Shown here piece by piece: positions 15,512 through 23,851 of a DNA stretch of 64,000 nucleotides. The stretch comes from Prevotella sp. UBA2742 (GTDB taxonomy: Bacteria > Bacteroidota > Bacteroidia > Bacteroidales > Bacteroidaceae): positions 267,872 to 331,871 of the forward strand of contig DEJS01000010.1 of NCBI GenBank assembly GCA_002353485.1, written 5' to 3'. The translations under genes and the position numbers were made by a program. The notes beneath the pieces were generated by a model. That model was not told the origin of the DNA. It saw nothing but the letters and a program-made list of their open reading frames with translations, and made no database searches. Within the stretch, counting starts at the first letter, position 1; every line of letters starts with the position of its first letter.

Positions 15512-15976
15512 ATGAAACTGAACAAGGAAGCTATTGGCGAGATGATACGTTTTAGTGTGGTGGGAGTGCTGGTGACGGTGATACACTATGTGGTGTACTG
15601 GCTGCTGCAGCTGGTCGTCAATGTCAACATAGCGTGGACACTGGGTTATGTGGCAGGCTTTGTGTTTAACTACTACATGTCGGCACGCTATATCTTCCGC
15701 GAGAAGGCCTCACTGGAGAACGGTGCCGGTTTTGGCGGGGCTCATGTGGTGAACTATCTGTTGCAGATGGGGCTGCTTAACCTTTTCTTGGCTTTGGGAT
15801 GGAGCGCCGAGATGGCTCCTGTGGGCGTCTATGCCATATCGATACCTGTCAACTTCCTGCTGGTACGCTTTGTGTTCAAGCACTTCTCTGACTCAAAGTC
15901 AGAGTGTGGCGTTGCAATCTCTGATTCGAAGTCAGAGCGTGACGCTGCAATCAAAAGGAAGGAAAAGAAGGAATAG
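15512..15976 (+). CDS. GtrA-like small membrane protein
   Basis: 154 residues with four hydrophobic segments (about 10-35, 40-58, 72-95 and 100-122), charged turns and the NYYMSARYIF motif characteristic of GtrA family proteins, which are implicated in moving lipid-linked sugars across the membrane. The last 30 residues are abnormal: two tandem palindromic repeat copies encode SDSKSECGVAISDSKSERDA and then a lysine-rich tail. The natural C terminus probably ended near the FVFKHF at residue 125. Starts 21 nt after queH. Confidence 0.82.
   Translation: MKLNKEAIGEMIRFSVVGVLVTVIHYVVYWLLQLVVNVNIAWTLGYVAGFVFNYYMSARYIFREKASLENGAGFGGAHVVNYLLQMGLLNLFLALGWSAEMAPVGVYAISIPVNFLLVRFVFKHFSDSKSECGVAISDSKSERDAAIKRKEKKE
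15886..15951 (+). repeat. Two tandem palindromic repeat elements in the gtrA 3' end
   Basis: Copies at 15886-15918 and 15919-15951 have a period of exactly 33 bp (11 codons). The second has diverged (CTCTGATTCGAAGTCAGAG, core CGTGACGCTGCAAT). Both are in frame with the GtrA-like gene. Confidence 0.88.
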
Positions 15977-16000
15977 ATGTCCAGAAAAAGACGATTTCCT

Positions 16001-16031
16001 TTTGTTTTTTGCTGATTTCTTTGTACCTTTG
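16001..16031 (+). promoter_or_regulatory. Promoter of ffh
   Basis: A TTTG-containing T-rich -33 region (about 16001-16011) and TACCTTTG at 16024-16031; the ffh ATG is 24 nt downstream of the box. Confidence 0.75.
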
Positions 16032-16054
16032 CACCCTAAAATTATTCAGGTATT

Positions 16055-17407
16055 ATGTTTGAGAACTTAAGTGACAGACTTGAACGGTCGTTCAAGATAC
16101 TGAAGGGTGAGGGAAAAATCACCGAGATAAACGTAGCGGAGACGCTGAAGGATGTTCGCAAGGCCCTGTTGGATGCCGACGTGAACTACAAGGTAGCTAA
16201 GCAGTTTACAGACACCGTAAAGCAGAAGGCTCTGGGCATGAATGTGCTGACGGCCATCAAGCCCAGCCAGCTGATGGTGAAGATAGTGCACGACGAACTG
16301 GCCGAGCTGATGGGTGGCAAGGCCGTGGAGCTGAAACTGGAGGGACGTCCGGCCGTCGTGCTGATGTCTGGTCTTCAGGGTTCGGGTAAGACGACCTTCT
16401 CGGGTAAGCTGGCCAAGATGCTGAAGGAGCGTCAGCACAAGAGTCCGTTGCTGGTGGCCTGCGACGTGTATCGTCCTGCTGCCATCCAGCAGCTGCATGT
16501 GGTGGGCGAATCGGTTGGCGTGCCCGTATATTCTGAGCCCGACAACAAGAACGTGGTGGAGATAGCCAACAATGCCATCCGCGAGGCCAAGCAGAAGAAT
16601 TATAATGTGGTCATCATCGATACCGCAGGCCGTCTGGCTGTTGACGAGGAGATGATGACGGAGATTGCTACTCTGAAGCAGGCTGTACAGCCCGACGAGA
16701 CGTTGTTCGTGGTAGACTCGATGACGGGTCAGGACGCCGTGAACACGGCTAAGGAGTTCAACGACCGTCTGGACTTTGACGGCGTGGTGCTGACTAAACT
16801 CGACGGCGACACCCGTGGCGGTGCTGCCCTGTCGATACGCACGGTGGTTACCAAACCTATCAAGTTTGTAGGTACTGGCGAGAAGATGGAGGCCATTGAC
16901 GTGTTCCACCCCGAACGTATGGCTGACCGTATATTGGGTATGGGCGACGTGGTATCGCTGGTTGAACGTGCACAGATGCAGTTCGACGAGGAGGAGGCCA
17001 AGCGTCTGGAGAAGAAGATTAGGAAGAACAAGTTCGATTTTGACGACTTCATGTCGCAGATACAGCAAATCAAGAAGATGGGTAACATCAAGGACTTGGC
17101 GTCGATGATTCCCGGTGTGGGCAAGGCTATCAAGGATGTGGATATAGACGACAATGCCTTTAAGGGTATTGAGGCTATCATCAACTCAATGACTCCCAAG
17201 GAGCGTCAGAACCCCGACATCATCAACCAGAGCCGCCGTCTGCGCATAGCCAAGGGCTCAGGAACGAAGATTGATGAGGTGAACCGACTGATGAAGCAGT
17301 TCGACCAGACGCGCAAGATGATGCGCATGGTGAGCGGTATGGGTTCGTCGAAGATGGCTCAGATGGCTGCAGCAATGAAGATGAAGGGCGGCATGCCGAA
17401 GTTTTAG
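16055..17407 (+). CDS. ffh: Signal recognition particle protein Ffh
   Basis: GTPase that binds signal-sequence-bearing nascent chains and 4.5S RNA and delivers ribosomes to FtsY at the membrane. 450 residues: N domain (1-95), G domain with the P-loop GLQGSGKTTFSGK (about 107-119), DTAGRL (about 190), TKLDGD (about 247-252), and the methionine-rich M domain (about 300-450; many Met, ending in AAAMKMKGGMPKF). Length and order are standard. Confidence 0.97.
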   Translation: MFENLSDRLERSFKILKGEGKITEINVAETLKDVRKALLDADVNYKVAKQFTDTVKQKALGMNVLTAIKPSQLMVKIVHDELAELMGGKAVELKLEGRPAVVLMSGLQGSGKTTFSGKLAKMLKERQHKSPLLVACDVYRPAAIQQLHVVGESVGVPVYSEPDNKNVVEIANNAIREAKQKNYNVVIIDTAGRLAVDEEMMTEIATLKQAVQPDETLFVVDSMTGQDAVNTAKEFNDRLDFDGVVLTKLDGDTRGGAALSIRTVVTKPIKFVGTGEKMEAIDVFHPERMADRILGMGDVVSLVERAQMQFDEEEAKRLEKKIRKNKFDFDDFMSQIQQIKKMGNIKDLASMIPGVGKAIKDVDIDDNAFKGIEAIINSMTPKERQNPDIINQSRRLRIAKGSGTKIDEVNRLMKQFDQTRKMMRMVSGMGSSKMAQMAAAMKMKGGMPKF

Positions 17408-17409
17408 TT

Positions 17410-17525
17410 AGACAGAGTATCGGTTTAAGACAGAGTATCGGTTTAAGACAGAGTAACAGAATAACCATAAGACAGAGTAACAGAATAACAAAACAATCTA
17501 TAAGATAACATGTTATTTTGTTATT
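17410..17525. repeat. Tandem agacagagt repeats and downstream inverted repeat
   Basis: Two 18-bp units AGACAGAGTATCGGTTTA (17410-17445) are followed by two 24-bp units beginning AGACAGAGTAACAGAATAAC (17446-17493). AATAACAAAA (17484-17493) then pairs with TTTTGTTATT (17516-17525) around the palindrome ATAACATGTTAT (17505-17516). This fills the ffh-folD gap; it may stop or attenuate transcription between them. Confidence 0.75.
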
Positions 17526-17548
17526 ATGTCTAAAAAAGGAGTGTTAAT

Positions 17549-18430
17549 ATGTATCAGTTGATTGACGGAAAAGCAACGGCAACTCAGATTAAGGCTGAGA
17601 TTGCAGACGAGGTAAGGCAGATTGTGGCCAACGGTGGCAAACAGCCCCATCTGGCTGCTGTGCTGGTGGGTCACGACGGAGGCTCGGAGACCTATGTGAA
17701 GAACAAAGTGCTGGCTTGCGAGGCCTGCGGTTTCAAGAGCACCCTGATACGTTATGAGGATGACGTGACGGAGGAGGAACTGCTTCAGTGTGTGTCGCGC
17801 TTAAATAACGACAACGACGTGGACGGCTTCATCGTACAGCTGCCATTGCCCAAGCATATTGACGAGCAGAAAATCATCGAGGCCATTGACTACCGTAAGG
17901 ACGTTGACGGCTTCCACCCCATCAACGTGGGGCGCATGGCCATCGGGCTGCCCTGCTTCATATCTGCCACTCCGCTGGGCATCATTACGCTGCTGAAGCG
18001 ATACAACATCGAGACCTCGGGCAAGAAGTGTGTCATACTGGGACGTTCGAACATCGTGGGCAAGCCCATGGCTCAGCTTATGATGCAGAAACAGTATGGC
18101 GACGCCACTGTAACGGTGTGCCACTCGCGCTCGAAGACGCTGAAGGAGGAATGTCGCGAGGCCGACATCATCATTGCTGCCATCGGACAGCCTGACTTCG
18201 TGACGGCCGACATGGTGAAGCCAGGTGCCGTCATCATCGACGTAGGTACTACGCGTGTGCCTGATACAAGTCGTAAGAGCGGCTTCCGGCTGAATGGTGA
18301 CGTGAAGTTCGACGAGGTGGCACCGTTGTGCAGCTATATCACTCCCGTGCCAGGCGGCGTAGGTCCCATGACCATCTGTTCGCTGATGAAGAATACGCTG
18401 GCTGCAGGCAAAAAAGAATACTATCGGTGA
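17549..18430 (+). CDS. folD: Methylenetetrahydrofolate dehydrogenase/cyclohydrolase
   Basis: Interconverts 5,10-methylene-, methenyl- and 10-formyl-tetrahydrofolate for purine, formyl-Met and one-carbon metabolism. The 293 residues include the catalytic SETYVKNKVLAC (Tyr and Lys near residue 50-55), the VDGFIVQLPLPKHI motif (about 91), KDVDGFHPINVGRM (about 117) and the NADP-binding ILGRSNIVGKPMAQLM (about 166-180), with the C-terminal YITPVPGGVGPMT signature. All are canonical. Confidence 0.96.
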   Translation: MYQLIDGKATATQIKAEIADEVRQIVANGGKQPHLAAVLVGHDGGSETYVKNKVLACEACGFKSTLIRYEDDVTEEELLQCVSRLNNDNDVDGFIVQLPLPKHIDEQKIIEAIDYRKDVDGFHPINVGRMAIGLPCFISATPLGIITLLKRYNIETSGKKCVILGRSNIVGKPMAQLMMQKQYGDATVTVCHSRSKTLKEECREADIIIAAIGQPDFVTADMVKPGAVIIDVGTTRVPDTSRKSGFRLNGDVKFDEVAPLCSYITPVPGGVGPMTICSLMKNTLAAGKKEYYR

Positions 18431-18609
18431 TGACGGCCTTAGAGTGGTACGAACAGGGCAATGCACTGCGTAAGGAATCGAAGTGGCACGAAGCCATCAA
18501 CTGCTATATCCGGGCTATAGAGCTTGACCCCGACAGCCCAGCTGTCGAGGCCAAGCGTATGCTCGACGACATCATGGCCTTCTACTGCAAGGACATGTAT
18601 AACCCCTGA
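18430..18609 (+). CDS. Small TPR-repeat protein
   Basis: A 59-residue protein that begins on the last base of the folD stop codon (TGATG). Residues 3-38 form one tetratricopeptide motif (ALEWYEQGNALRKE, WHEAINCYIRAIELDP). Too small for an enzyme; probably a protein-interaction module translated together with folD. A longer reading upstream would overlap folD in another frame and is not supported. Confidence 0.7.
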   Translation: MTALEWYEQGNALRKESKWHEAINCYIRAIELDPDSPAVEAKRMLDDIMAFYCKDMYNP

Positions 18610-18645
18610 ACCTAAGACATTAACAAGAAAACCACCTGAAACTAT

Positions 18646-21099
18646 ATGAAGAAGAACCTGTCTTTTGAACCTGTCGTCCTGACAGCACTGCTGTTATGGC
18701 TGACGAGTGTCGGTGTGACAGCCCAGAGTGTGAGAGAGAAAATCCGACTCAGTGAGGGCTGGAAGTTTGCTATGGGGCATGCTGCCGACCCGCAGAAGGA
18801 CTTTGGCTGTGGCACTGAGTACTTCAACTACCTGACCAAGGCCAACAGCATCCACAATGAAGGACCCTATGCCAAGAAGTTCGACGACTCGGCGTGGCAG
18901 ACAGTCAGCGTGCCTCACGACTGGGCTGCGACGCTGCCTTATGCTCGTGAGGCCAGTCACTCGCACGGATACAAGACGGTAGGTTGGAAGTATCCTGACA
19001 GCAGCGTGGGCTGGTATCGTAAGGTGATACAGATTCCTGCTGAGGACCTGGGCAAACACATCAGCATACAGCTGGACGGCGTATTTCGCAATGCCCGTGT
19101 GTGGTTCAATGGCTTCTATATGGGCACAGAGCCCAGTGGCTATGCCACACAGGTTTACGACGTGACGGAGTATGTGAACTATGGCGGCGACAACCTGTTG
19201 TGCGTCAGGGCTGATGCCTCGCTGGAGGAAGGGTGGTTCTACGAAGGAGCCGGCATCTATCGCGACGCATGGCTCCTGAAGTCAGCAGCTGTCAGCGTGG
19301 CCACGTTTGGAACCTTTGTCTGGACCGACATGAAGGCGCCTTACCAGGAGGCCCTGCTGCATGTGGAGACGGAGGTGTCGAACAGCTCGATGGAGTCGCA
19401 GCAGTTCACCGTGAAGCATACGCTGCTTGATGCTGAGGGGCGCGAGGTGGCGCACCATGAAACTACTCATGCAGAACCGCTGCAGGCCAAGCAGACCAAG
19501 CGTGTTGCGACGGCGATGAAGGTAGACCATCCGCACCTGTGGAGTCCTGACGACCCTTACCTATATAAGGTAGTAACCAGCGTTAAGGTGAACGGCCAGG
19601 TGGTGGATGTATATGAGACTACCACGGGCCTGCGCGACGTGCAGTTCACGGCAGACCGTGGCTTTGTGCTCAACGGGAAGGCACTGAAGCTGAAGGGTGT
19701 CAACATGCACCAGGACCATGCCGGCGTGGGAGCTGCCATACCCGACGCACTACAGGCGTGGCGCATTCGGCAGCTGAAGGCACTGGGATGTAATGCCTAC
19801 CGTGCCTCGCACAACCCAATGACACCTGCCCTGCTTGACGTCTGCGACCGTGAGGGGATGCTGGTCATCGACGAGAACCGTCTGACGGGCATCAACGACG
19901 CCCAGCTGCGCCTGCTGCAAAATATGATCAGGCGCGACCGTAACCATCCCTCCGTCATTCTGTGGAGCGATGGCAACGAAGAGTGGGGCATGGAGAATAC
20001 CCAGGAGGGCCGTCGGGTGGCCGAGGCCATGAGGGCTTATACCAGACTCATGGACCCCACGCGTCACTCGACCATTGCCAATGCCGGGGGCGGCGAGATG
20101 ATAAAAGGACTCGACGTGGTGGGCTTCAACTATATCATGCAGAACGACGTGGACAACCGTAAGCGTCAGAACCCCTCGTGGAAGATAGTGGGTACCGAGG
20201 AGACTACGGGCTGTGGCACACGTGGCGTCTACTTCAACAGAAGCAACGAACCTGGGCACATGGTGTCGATGAATCGCGACACCACGCACCACCATGTTGA
20301 GAACGTTATCGAGCGGGGATGGAAGTTCTATGCTGAGCGTCCTTGGGCGGCCGGTGTCTTCTACTGGACAGGTTTCGACTATCGTGGTGAACCCAATCCA
20401 CTGGAATATCCGGCACATGAGTCGGAGTTTGGCATCCTGGACTACTGCGGATTCCCCAAGGACGAGGCATGGTACCTGAAGTCATGGTGGAGGGACGAGC
20501 CTGTGCTGCACGTCTTCCCACACTGGAACCTGCAGGGGCACGAAGGTGAAGAGGTAGACGTCTGGGCGTACAGCAACTGCGACGAGGTGGAACTCATCGT
20601 CAACGGCAAGAAGCTTGGACGCCAGCAGATGCCCAAGAACGGGCACCTGAAGTGGCGTGCCACATACAAGCCGGGCAAAGTGGTAGCCATAGGCTATAAG
20701 AACGGCCGGCGCATCATGACGCAGACCCTTGAGACGACGAAGCCCGCCAGCCAGGTGGTGGCGCTGGCCGACCGTACCAGCATAGCTGCCGACGGCAGGG
20801 ACGTGGCAGTGGTAACCATCGAGATACGGGACCCGAAGGGACGTGTGGTGCCTGACGCTTGCAACATGCTGACCTTCCGTCTGCAGGGCGAAGGGCGCAT
20901 CCTGGGTGTAGGCAACGGCGACCCGTCGTACTTGGGCGAAGACCATCCTAAGGACTCAGACTGCCACGAATTCCAGATTCCGGCCTTCAACGGCTTGGCA
21001 CAAGTGCTTATACAGAGCTCGCAGAAGCCCTCTGCGCTTACCCTGACAGCCTCTTCCGAAAGACTGAAGGCTGCAGCCGTAACCATTCAGACAGAATAA
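18646..21099 (+). CDS. Secreted glycoside hydrolase family 2 (beta-galactosidase-like)
   Basis: 817 residues with a signal peptide ending about SVGVTAQS. A galactose-binding-like N domain (about 85-215), an immunoglobulin-like domain (about 220-330), the TIM barrel (about 335-630) with the GH2 patterns FVLNGKALKLKGVNMHQDHA, YRASHNP and VILWSDGNEEWG (acid/base Glu near 445), a probable nucleophile Glu in IVGTEETTG, and C-terminal beta domains of the DUF4982/BIG type. Expected to remove beta-linked galactose or a related sugar from plant or host glycans; exact specificity is not visible. Lies 36 nt after the TPR gene. Confidence 0.88.
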   Translation: MKKNLSFEPVVLTALLLWLTSVGVTAQSVREKIRLSEGWKFAMGHAADPQKDFGCGTEYFNYLTKANSIHNEGPYAKKFDDSAWQTVSVPHDWAATLPYAREASHSHGYKTVGWKYPDSSVGWYRKVIQIPAEDLGKHISIQLDGVFRNARVWFNGFYMGTEPSGYATQVYDVTEYVNYGGDNLLCVRADASLEEGWFYEGAGIYRDAWLLKSAAVSVATFGTFVWTDMKAPYQEALLHVETEVSNSSMESQQFTVKHTLLDAEGREVAHHETTHAEPLQAKQTKRVATAMKVDHPHLWSPDDPYLYKVVTSVKVNGQVVDVYETTTGLRDVQFTADRGFVLNGKALKLKGVNMHQDHAGVGAAIPDALQAWRIRQLKALGCNAYRASHNPMTPALLDVCDREGMLVIDENRLTGINDAQLRLLQNMIRRDRNHPSVILWSDGNEEWGMENTQEGRRVAEAMRAYTRLMDPTRHSTIANAGGGEMIKGLDVVGFNYIMQNDVDNRKRQNPSWKIVGTEETTGCGTRGVYFNRSNEPGHMVSMNRDTTHHHVENVIERGWKFYAERPWAAGVFYWTGFDYRGEPNPLEYPAHESEFGILDYCGFPKDEAWYLKSWWRDEPVLHVFPHWNLQGHEGEEVDVWAYSNCDEVELIVNGKKLGRQQMPKNGHLKWRATYKPGKVVAIGYKNGRRIMTQTLETTKPASQVVALADRTSIAADGRDVAVVTIEIRDPKGRVVPDACNMLTFRLQGEGRILGVGNGDPSYLGEDHPKDSDCHEFQIPAFNGLAQVLIQSSQKPSALTLTASSERLKAAAVTIQTE

Positions 21100-21146
21100 T
21101 TATTCAGCAACAAGCCGCAAAATCAGGTTGAAAGAAGTACAGACCT

Positions 21147-21225
21147 TTACTCCGGGGAAAGTCCAAGTTTCCTCGGAGCAAAGTGCTGCTTTGCTCCGAG
21201 AGGAATTCATACATTCTCCGGGTAA
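21147..21225. terminator. Extended two-tier hairpin between convergent genes
   Basis: Outer stem 21147-21159 with 21214-21225 (12 pairs, one bulge and one wobble); inner perfect 12-bp stem 21172-21183 with 21189-21200 and a 5-nt loop. It separates the GH2 gene from dinB, which converge here, and could end transcription from both sides, though no long T run follows. Confidence 0.65.
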
Positions 21226-21247
21226 GATAGTTAGCCCCTCTCCTTGA

Positions 21248-22345
21248 CTAACAGGTCTCGTCAGGCCAGGGCAGGAAGTGCAGCTCCAGCTGTTGCCACT
21301 GAGGGGTGGGGGAAAGGCTGTCTTCCTTGTGGTTGGAAACGCCCAGTCCCAACAGGCGGATGGGGTGTTGCCGGTAGTCTACCTCGTTCATCAGCTGTCG
21401 GGCTAAAGGCTGTATGCCAGCCAAGGTGAGCAGCAGGTGGGGGACGGTGATGCTGCGAGTGATTTGCTGGAAGTCGTGGAACTTGACCTTCAGCGTCAGC
21501 GTATATCCTTGGAAATGGCTCTTGGCTATGCGGCGCACTAATTCGCTGATGACAAGGTCTAACTGGGCGTTCACTTCGGCAGTCTGGCTGATATCGCTTT
21601 CAAAGGTGCGTTCGCAGCTCACCGATTTACGCTCCCATTCAGAGATGACGGGGCGATGGTCGACGCCTCGGGCAAAGTCGTAGAACACCTGTCCCATCTT
21701 GCCAAACTGCTGTGTCAGGTGAAGCAGCGACTGACGGCGCAGGTCGTCGCCGGTAAAGATGCCCATGCGGTGCATCTTCTCGGCAGTCTTCTGGCCTACA
21801 CCCCATATCTTCTCCACCTTCAGCTGGGCAATGAAGTCGAGGGCACGGTCAGGGTGTACCACGGTCAGACCGTCAGGCTTGCGCCAGTCGGAGGCTATCT
21901 TGGCCAGAAACTTGCAGTAGCTGACGCCTGCCGACGCCGTCAGCTGTGTGGTGTCAAGGATGCGCTGCTTAATCTGCATGGCCATGTCGATGCCAAGGTC
22001 CATGCCTTTTTTATTTTCAGTCACGTCAAGGAAGGCCTCGTCGAGCGACAGGGGCTCTACCAGGTCGGTATAGTCGTGAAAGATGTCGCGTATCTGGTTC
22101 GACACTTCCTTATACTGCTGGAAATGGGGCTCGACGATGATAAGGTCGGGACACAGACGCTTTGCCACCTGGATGGACTGTGCTGAGTGTACACCATAGC
22201 GACGTGCCTCGTAGCTGGCGGTAGACACCACCCCTCTGGAGGCATCCCAGCCCACAGCCACGGGTTTGCCTCGCAGTTCAGGACGGTTGCGCTGCTCGAC
22301 GGCAGCAAAGAACTGGTCCATGTCGACGTGAATGATTTTTCGCAC
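21248..22345 (-). CDS. dinB: DNA polymerase IV (Y family)
   Basis: Error-prone translesion polymerase. 365 residues: IIHVDMDQFFAAVEQR at the N terminus carries the first catalytic Asp, SLDEAFLDVTENK (about 104-116) the second Asp-Glu pair, SAGVSYCKFLAKIASD and KIWGVGQKTAEKM (helix-hairpin-helix, thumb) follow, and the little-finger domain fills the C terminus. Full length. No canonical beta-clamp-binding tail was checked. Preceded by its own minus-strand promoter. Confidence 0.95.
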   Translation of the reverse strand: MRKIIHVDMDQFFAAVEQRNRPELRGKPVAVGWDASRGVVSTASYEARRYGVHSAQSIQVAKRLCPDLIIVEPHFQQYKEVSNQIRDIFHDYTDLVEPLSLDEAFLDVTENKKGMDLGIDMAMQIKQRILDTTQLTASAGVSYCKFLAKIASDWRKPDGLTVVHPDRALDFIAQLKVEKIWGVGQKTAEKMHRMGIFTGDDLRRQSLLHLTQQFGKMGQVFYDFARGVDHRPVISEWERKSVSCERTFESDISQTAEVNAQLDLVISELVRRIAKSHFQGYTLTLKVKFHDFQQITRSITVPHLLLTLAGIQPLARQLMNEVDYRQHPIRLLGLGVSNHKEDSLSPTPQWQQLELHFLPWPDETC

Positions 22346-22375
22346 GCTCTGTCTGTGATGTCAGTATGATGTCTG

Positions 22376-22401
22376 CAAAGGTAAACCATTTTCCTCAAAA
22401 A
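22376..22401 (-). promoter_or_regulatory. Promoter of dinB
   Basis: On the minus strand TACCTTTG (22383 to 22376) with a TTTTG-like -33 region about 19 nt upstream. No LexA-type palindrome was recognised. Confidence 0.65.
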
Positions 22402-22426
22402 ACAAAATTAAACAACTTTTTCTTGG

Positions 22427-22453
22427 TTTTGTGCTTACTAATTCGTATCTTTG
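22427..22453 (+). promoter_or_regulatory. Promoter of the kor operon
   Basis: TTTTG (22427-22431) and TATCTTTG (22446-22453), followed by GCACCC. The start codon of the first gene is 75 nt further on. Confidence 0.7.
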
Positions 22454-22527
22454 CACCCAATTTACTGCCCGAGTAGATGTTTTCAGCGAAAACCAAGGAT
22501 AGTATTAATGCATTAAACTAAATAAAT

Positions 22528-22758
22528 ATGGCTAAAATGAAAGGTGCCATTGAGGTGAATACTGAGAGGTGTAAGGGATGCAGCCTCTGCATCATTGCGT
22601 GCCCCCAGAAGGTCATCGCACTGGCCAACAAAGTGAATCTGCACGGCTACCCCTACGTGGAGGCTGTCAACGAGGAGGCCTGTGTGGGCTGTGCTTCGTG
22701 TGGCATCGTCTGCCCTGACGGGTGTATCACTGTGTATCGTAAAAGAATGGAGGAGTAA
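22528..22758 (+). CDS. korD: 2-oxoacid:ferredoxin oxidoreductase, ferredoxin-like delta subunit
   Basis: 76 residues with two 4Fe-4S motifs, CKGCSLCIIACP (about 14-25) and CVGCASCGIVCP (about 52-63), the 2[4Fe-4S] ferredoxin pattern. It passes electrons from the catalytic subunits to external ferredoxin. First gene of a four-gene operon; 3 nt before the alpha subunit. The korDABC order is standard for anaerobic Bacteroidales. Confidence 0.9.
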   Translation: MAKMKGAIEVNTERCKGCSLCIIACPQKVIALANKVNLHGYPYVEAVNEEACVGCASCGIVCPDGCITVYRKRMEE

Positions 22759-22761
22759 GCT

Positions 22762-23847
22762 ATGGCAGAAGAAAGAGAAGTTGTGTTGATGAAAGGCAAT
22801 GAGGCTATCGCCCATGCTGCTATTCGTTGCGGATGCGACGGCTATTTCGGCTATCCTATTACTCCGCAGAGTGAAGTCATTGAGACGCTGGCAGAGCTCA
22901 AGCCCTGGGAGACCACCGGTATGCAGGTGGTGCAGGCAGAGAGCGAGCTGGCAAGTATTTATATGGTATACGGTGCTGCAGGTGCCGGCAAGCGCGCCAT
23001 GACCTCATCATCGTCGCCCGGCATCGCCCTGATGCAGGAAGGTATCACGTATATGGCAGGTGCCGAGGTGCCTGGCGTGTTTGTCAACGTACAGCGTGGC
23101 GGCCCTGGCTTGGGTACTATACAGCCTTCGCAGGGCGACTACTTCCAGGCTACGCGAGGCGGTGGAAACGGCGACTACAATGTCATCGTGCTGGCTCCAA
23201 ACTCAGTACAGGAGATGGCCGACTTTGTAGACCTGGCCTTCGAGCTGGCGTTTAAGTATCGCAACCCTGCCATGATTTTGAGCGACGGCGTTATCGGACA
23301 GATGATGGAGAAGGTGGTGCTGCCCCCTTACAAGCCACGCCGTACTGACGAGGAGGTCATCAAAGAGTGCCCATGGGCCTCGACGGGTAAGCCCAAGAAC
23401 AGGGAGCGTGTGGTCATTACCTCGCTGGAACTGAAACCAGAGGCCATGGAGGCCCGCAACCTGGCTCTGCAGGAGAAGTACCGTAAGATACAGCAGAACG
23501 AGGTACGCTACGAACAGCAGCAGATGGACGATGCCGACTATGCCATCGTAGCCTTCGGTAGTGCTGCCCGTCTGTCAGAGAAAGCCATAGAGGTGGCACG
23601 CGAAGAAGGGCTGAAGGTAGGTCTGTTCCGTCCCATCACGCTATGGCCCTTCCCCACAAAGGAGATTGCCGAGCTGGCAAAGACAAAGAAGGGCATCCTG
23701 GTGGTCGAAATCAATGCCGGCCAGATGGTGCAGGACGTTCGACTGGCCGTCAACGGAGCCATCCCTGTGGAACAGTTCGGACGTCTGGGTGGTATTGTAC
23801 CAGAACCAGAGGAAATAGTTAACGCACTGAAAACTAAATTGAAGTAA
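22762..23847 (+). CDS. korA: 2-oxoacid:ferredoxin oxidoreductase alpha subunit
   Basis: 361 residues of the pyruvate:ferredoxin oxidoreductase family (domains I and II): CDGYFGYPITPQSEVIE near residue 25, QAESELASIYMVYGAAGAG, MTSSSSPGIALMQEGI near 75, and a C-terminal domain II segment (IVAFGSAARLSEKAIEVARE). Databases often name this type VorB (branched-chain 2-oxoacids); 2-oxoglutarate and branched-chain enzymes are not separable by eye. Oxidatively decarboxylates a 2-oxoacid to an acyl-CoA with reduced ferredoxin, or runs in reverse. Confidence 0.9.
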   Translation: MAEEREVVLMKGNEAIAHAAIRCGCDGYFGYPITPQSEVIETLAELKPWETTGMQVVQAESELASIYMVYGAAGAGKRAMTSSSSPGIALMQEGITYMAGAEVPGVFVNVQRGGPGLGTIQPSQGDYFQATRGGGNGDYNVIVLAPNSVQEMADFVDLAFELAFKYRNPAMILSDGVIGQMMEKVVLPPYKPRRTDEEVIKECPWASTGKPKNRERVVITSLELKPEAMEARNLALQEKYRKIQQNEVRYEQQQMDDADYAIVAFGSAARLSEKAIEVAREEGLKVGLFRPITLWPFPTKEIAELAKTKKGILVVEINAGQMVQDVRLAVNGAIPVEQFGRLGGIVPEPEEIVNALKTKLK

Positions 23848-23851
23848 GGCT

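Noticed and set aside
16067..17068. Long antisense reading frame opposite ffh
   Set aside because: It mirrors a well-conserved gene, has no recognisable domain and is typical of G+C-biased third positions. The same applies to other long antisense frames, for example opposite 2171-3181 and 37852-38853.
21147..21225. RNase P RNA fragment
   Set aside because: GGGGAAAGTCC near 21154 resembles a conserved RNase P segment, but the region is only about 100 nt and lacks the other conserved blocks.
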